Of a stretch of 5,924 nucleotides of DNA, positions 5,401 through 5,924 are shown piece after piece. The DNA comes from ANME-2 cluster archaeon (GTDB taxonomy: Archaea > Halobacteriota > Methanosarcinia > Methanosarcinales > Methanocomedenaceae), in NCBI GenBank assembly GCA_023544495.1, contig JAMJFV010000123.1, forward strand, positions 1 to 5,924. The letters are read 5' to 3'. Made by a program: the position numbers and the translations under genes. Numbering within the stretch: the stretch's first letter is position 1; the number at the start of each line of letters is the position of its first letter. The notes under the pieces are model-generated. The model was not told the origin of the DNA and ran no database searches. It saw only the letters and a list, made by a program, of their open reading frames with translations.

Positions 5401-5492
5401 AAAGGGTGGTAAAATACATTCCATCCCGAGACAGATGTTCACTTGTTCCCGGTAGCGAACCGGGCTACAAAAAACAGTTAAAATCCCCGTGA
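5397..5492 (+). CDS. Possible 31-residue upstream ORF (leader peptide)
   Basis: An ATG preceded by AAGGT at four bases spacing opens a basic 31-residue frame (MKRVVKYIPSRDR..., eight Lys/Arg against two acidic residues) that stops at TGA 5490-5492. It is in the same frame as the exported protein, whose ATG lies 30 bases after this stop. It could be a regulatory leader peptide, the remains of an older N-terminus of that protein, or a chance ORF. There is no homology support. Confidence 0.3.
   Translation: MKRVVKYIPSRDRCSLVPGSEPGYKKQLKSP
5448..5468 (+). promoter_or_regulatory. GC-rich leader element with mutually exclusive stems
   Basis: CCCGGT (5448-5453) pairs perfectly with ACCGGG (5459-5464) around AGCGA. 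GTAGC (5452-5456) pairs perfectly with GCTAC (5464-5468). The two stems share bases and cannot form together. In an otherwise AT-rich leader this short GC-rich island stands out. A switch function is only inferred. Confidence 0.3.
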
Positions 5493-5509
5493 AAAGCAAA
5501 AAATGAATT

Positions 5510-5513
5510 GAGG
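5510..5513 (+). promoter_or_regulatory. Ribosome binding site of the exported protein
   Basis: GAGG lies nine bases before the ATG at 5523; an AGGA closer by (5516-5519) is too near the start to be preferred. This supports ATG 5523 over the in-frame TTG at 5508 or the downstream ATG at 5628, which would remove the positively charged part of the export signal. Confidence 0.5.
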
Positions 5514-5522
5514 CAAGGATAT

Positions 5523-5924
5523 ATGAATTTAAAGGGTGGAAACCATAGAATAACAGCTGGCAACCCGTCATGCAGTACAGCCCGACAGACATGTTCTGTT
5601 CAACGACTGACTACTTTTGCGATTGTTATGGTGCTTGCCCTTGTTGTTTTTGGAAACTGGATAGCAGTAGCTATGGCTGCGGGCACGGCTACTGAGTTGA
5701 TTACATTTACTGACAAAAGGGTCTATGCTGACTGGCAGATAAGCCAGGATAAGAGTGGTGCTAATGCTCCCTTCACTGAAACCGGTGGTACACTCAATAA
5801 CGACCTTGTAGTGTATGTCTATGCTATGGTCCTTGATGATGATGGAAAAATTATGACAGGCAGGTCAGCCTCATTAAGCGGTACCTTGAATGGCGAAAAG
5901 AGGCTCGATCATTACGATAAAGCT
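5523..5924 (+). CDS. Exported or membrane-anchored protein of unknown function (5' part only)
   Basis: The frame stays open to the window end, giving 134 residues of a longer protein. Residues 1-29 form a polar, basic region (R9, R21, R28) containing two Cys (C17, C24). Residues 31-53 (TFAIVMVLALVVFGNWIAVA and on) are strongly hydrophobic, with a possible signal peptidase site near the AMA-AG at 50-53. The mature part begins TATELITFTDKRVYADWQ and continues with a strand-rich pattern, NNDLVVYVYAMVLDDDGKIM. This resembles the Ig-like or macroglobulin-like beta domains of archaeal cell-surface proteins, but I do not recognise a named family. The n-region is longer than in a typical signal peptide. 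It is preceded by a long structured leader, and no stop or domain end is available, so function stays open. Confidence 0.75.
   Translation, partial: MNLKGGNHRITAGNPSCSTARQTCSVQRLTTFAIVMVLALVVFGNWIAVAMAAGTATELITFTDKRVYADWQISQDKSGANAPFTETGGTLNNDLVVYVYAMVLDDDGKIMTGRSASLSGTLNGEKRLDHYDKA

Noticed and set aside
5404..5470. Resemblance of GGTAGCGAACCGGGCTAC to the 3' part of a cyclic-di-GMP (GEMM) riboswitch
   Set aside because: The essential 5' half of that riboswitch (the CACGCA and GGGCAAACC-type core and the GAAA tetraloop arm) is missing.

Overview
The window looks like chromosomal DNA from a methanogen-related euryarchaeon, most plausibly Methanosarcinales or an ANME-2-type relative. Support comes from the short ThiC, which opens like archaeal ThiC, from a MetE-type protein that has only the catalytic half (typical of methanogens), from archaeal TATA boxes placed about 25-28 bases before the likely transcript starts, from GGTG-type ribosome binding sites, and from an archaeal-looking exported protein. 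The lineage is inferred; no rRNA or other phylogenetic marker is present.

Layout. (1) Positions 52-1089, minus strand: a core MetE-type methionine synthase-like methyltransferase with an unusual His-x-His in place of the expected His-x-Cys zinc motif; it appears to be transcribed leaderless. (2) Positions 1262-3193, plus strand: a sodium:solute symporter with an extra cytoplasmic C-terminal domain of about 155 residues, closed by a clear hairpin/T-tract terminator. Genes 1 and 2 are divergent and share a 172-base control region. (3) Positions 3241-3860: no intact gene. This stretch holds a broken minus-strand rhodanese-like lipoprotein gene that lacks its start codon and its catalytic segment and carries a late frameshift. 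Next to it is a short plus-strand stretch that reads like the tail of another lost gene. Then comes the thiC control region, which has a perfect 22-base palindrome. (4) Positions 3863-5143, plus strand: thiC, for the pyrimidine half of thiamine. (5) Positions 5144-5522: T-tract terminator, an AT-rich block of nested inverted and direct repeats, a strong TATA box, and a long leader with a hairpin whose right arm carries the ribosome binding site and start codon of a 31-codon upstream ORF. (6) Positions 5523 to the window end, plus strand: the first 134 residues of an exported or membrane-anchored protein of unknown function.

How the parts relate. The genes look like separate transcription units rather than one operon. 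ThiC consumes S-adenosylmethionine and the MetE-like protein would supply methionine, so a loose metabolic link is possible, but nothing in the sequence shows co-regulation. The symporter substrate cannot be read from sequence. The most unusual parts are the non-coding ones: the thiC palindrome, the rhodanese ruin, and the structured leader of the exported protein. I saw no CRISPR array, insertion sequence, tRNA or rRNA, and no convincing new defence or metabolic system.
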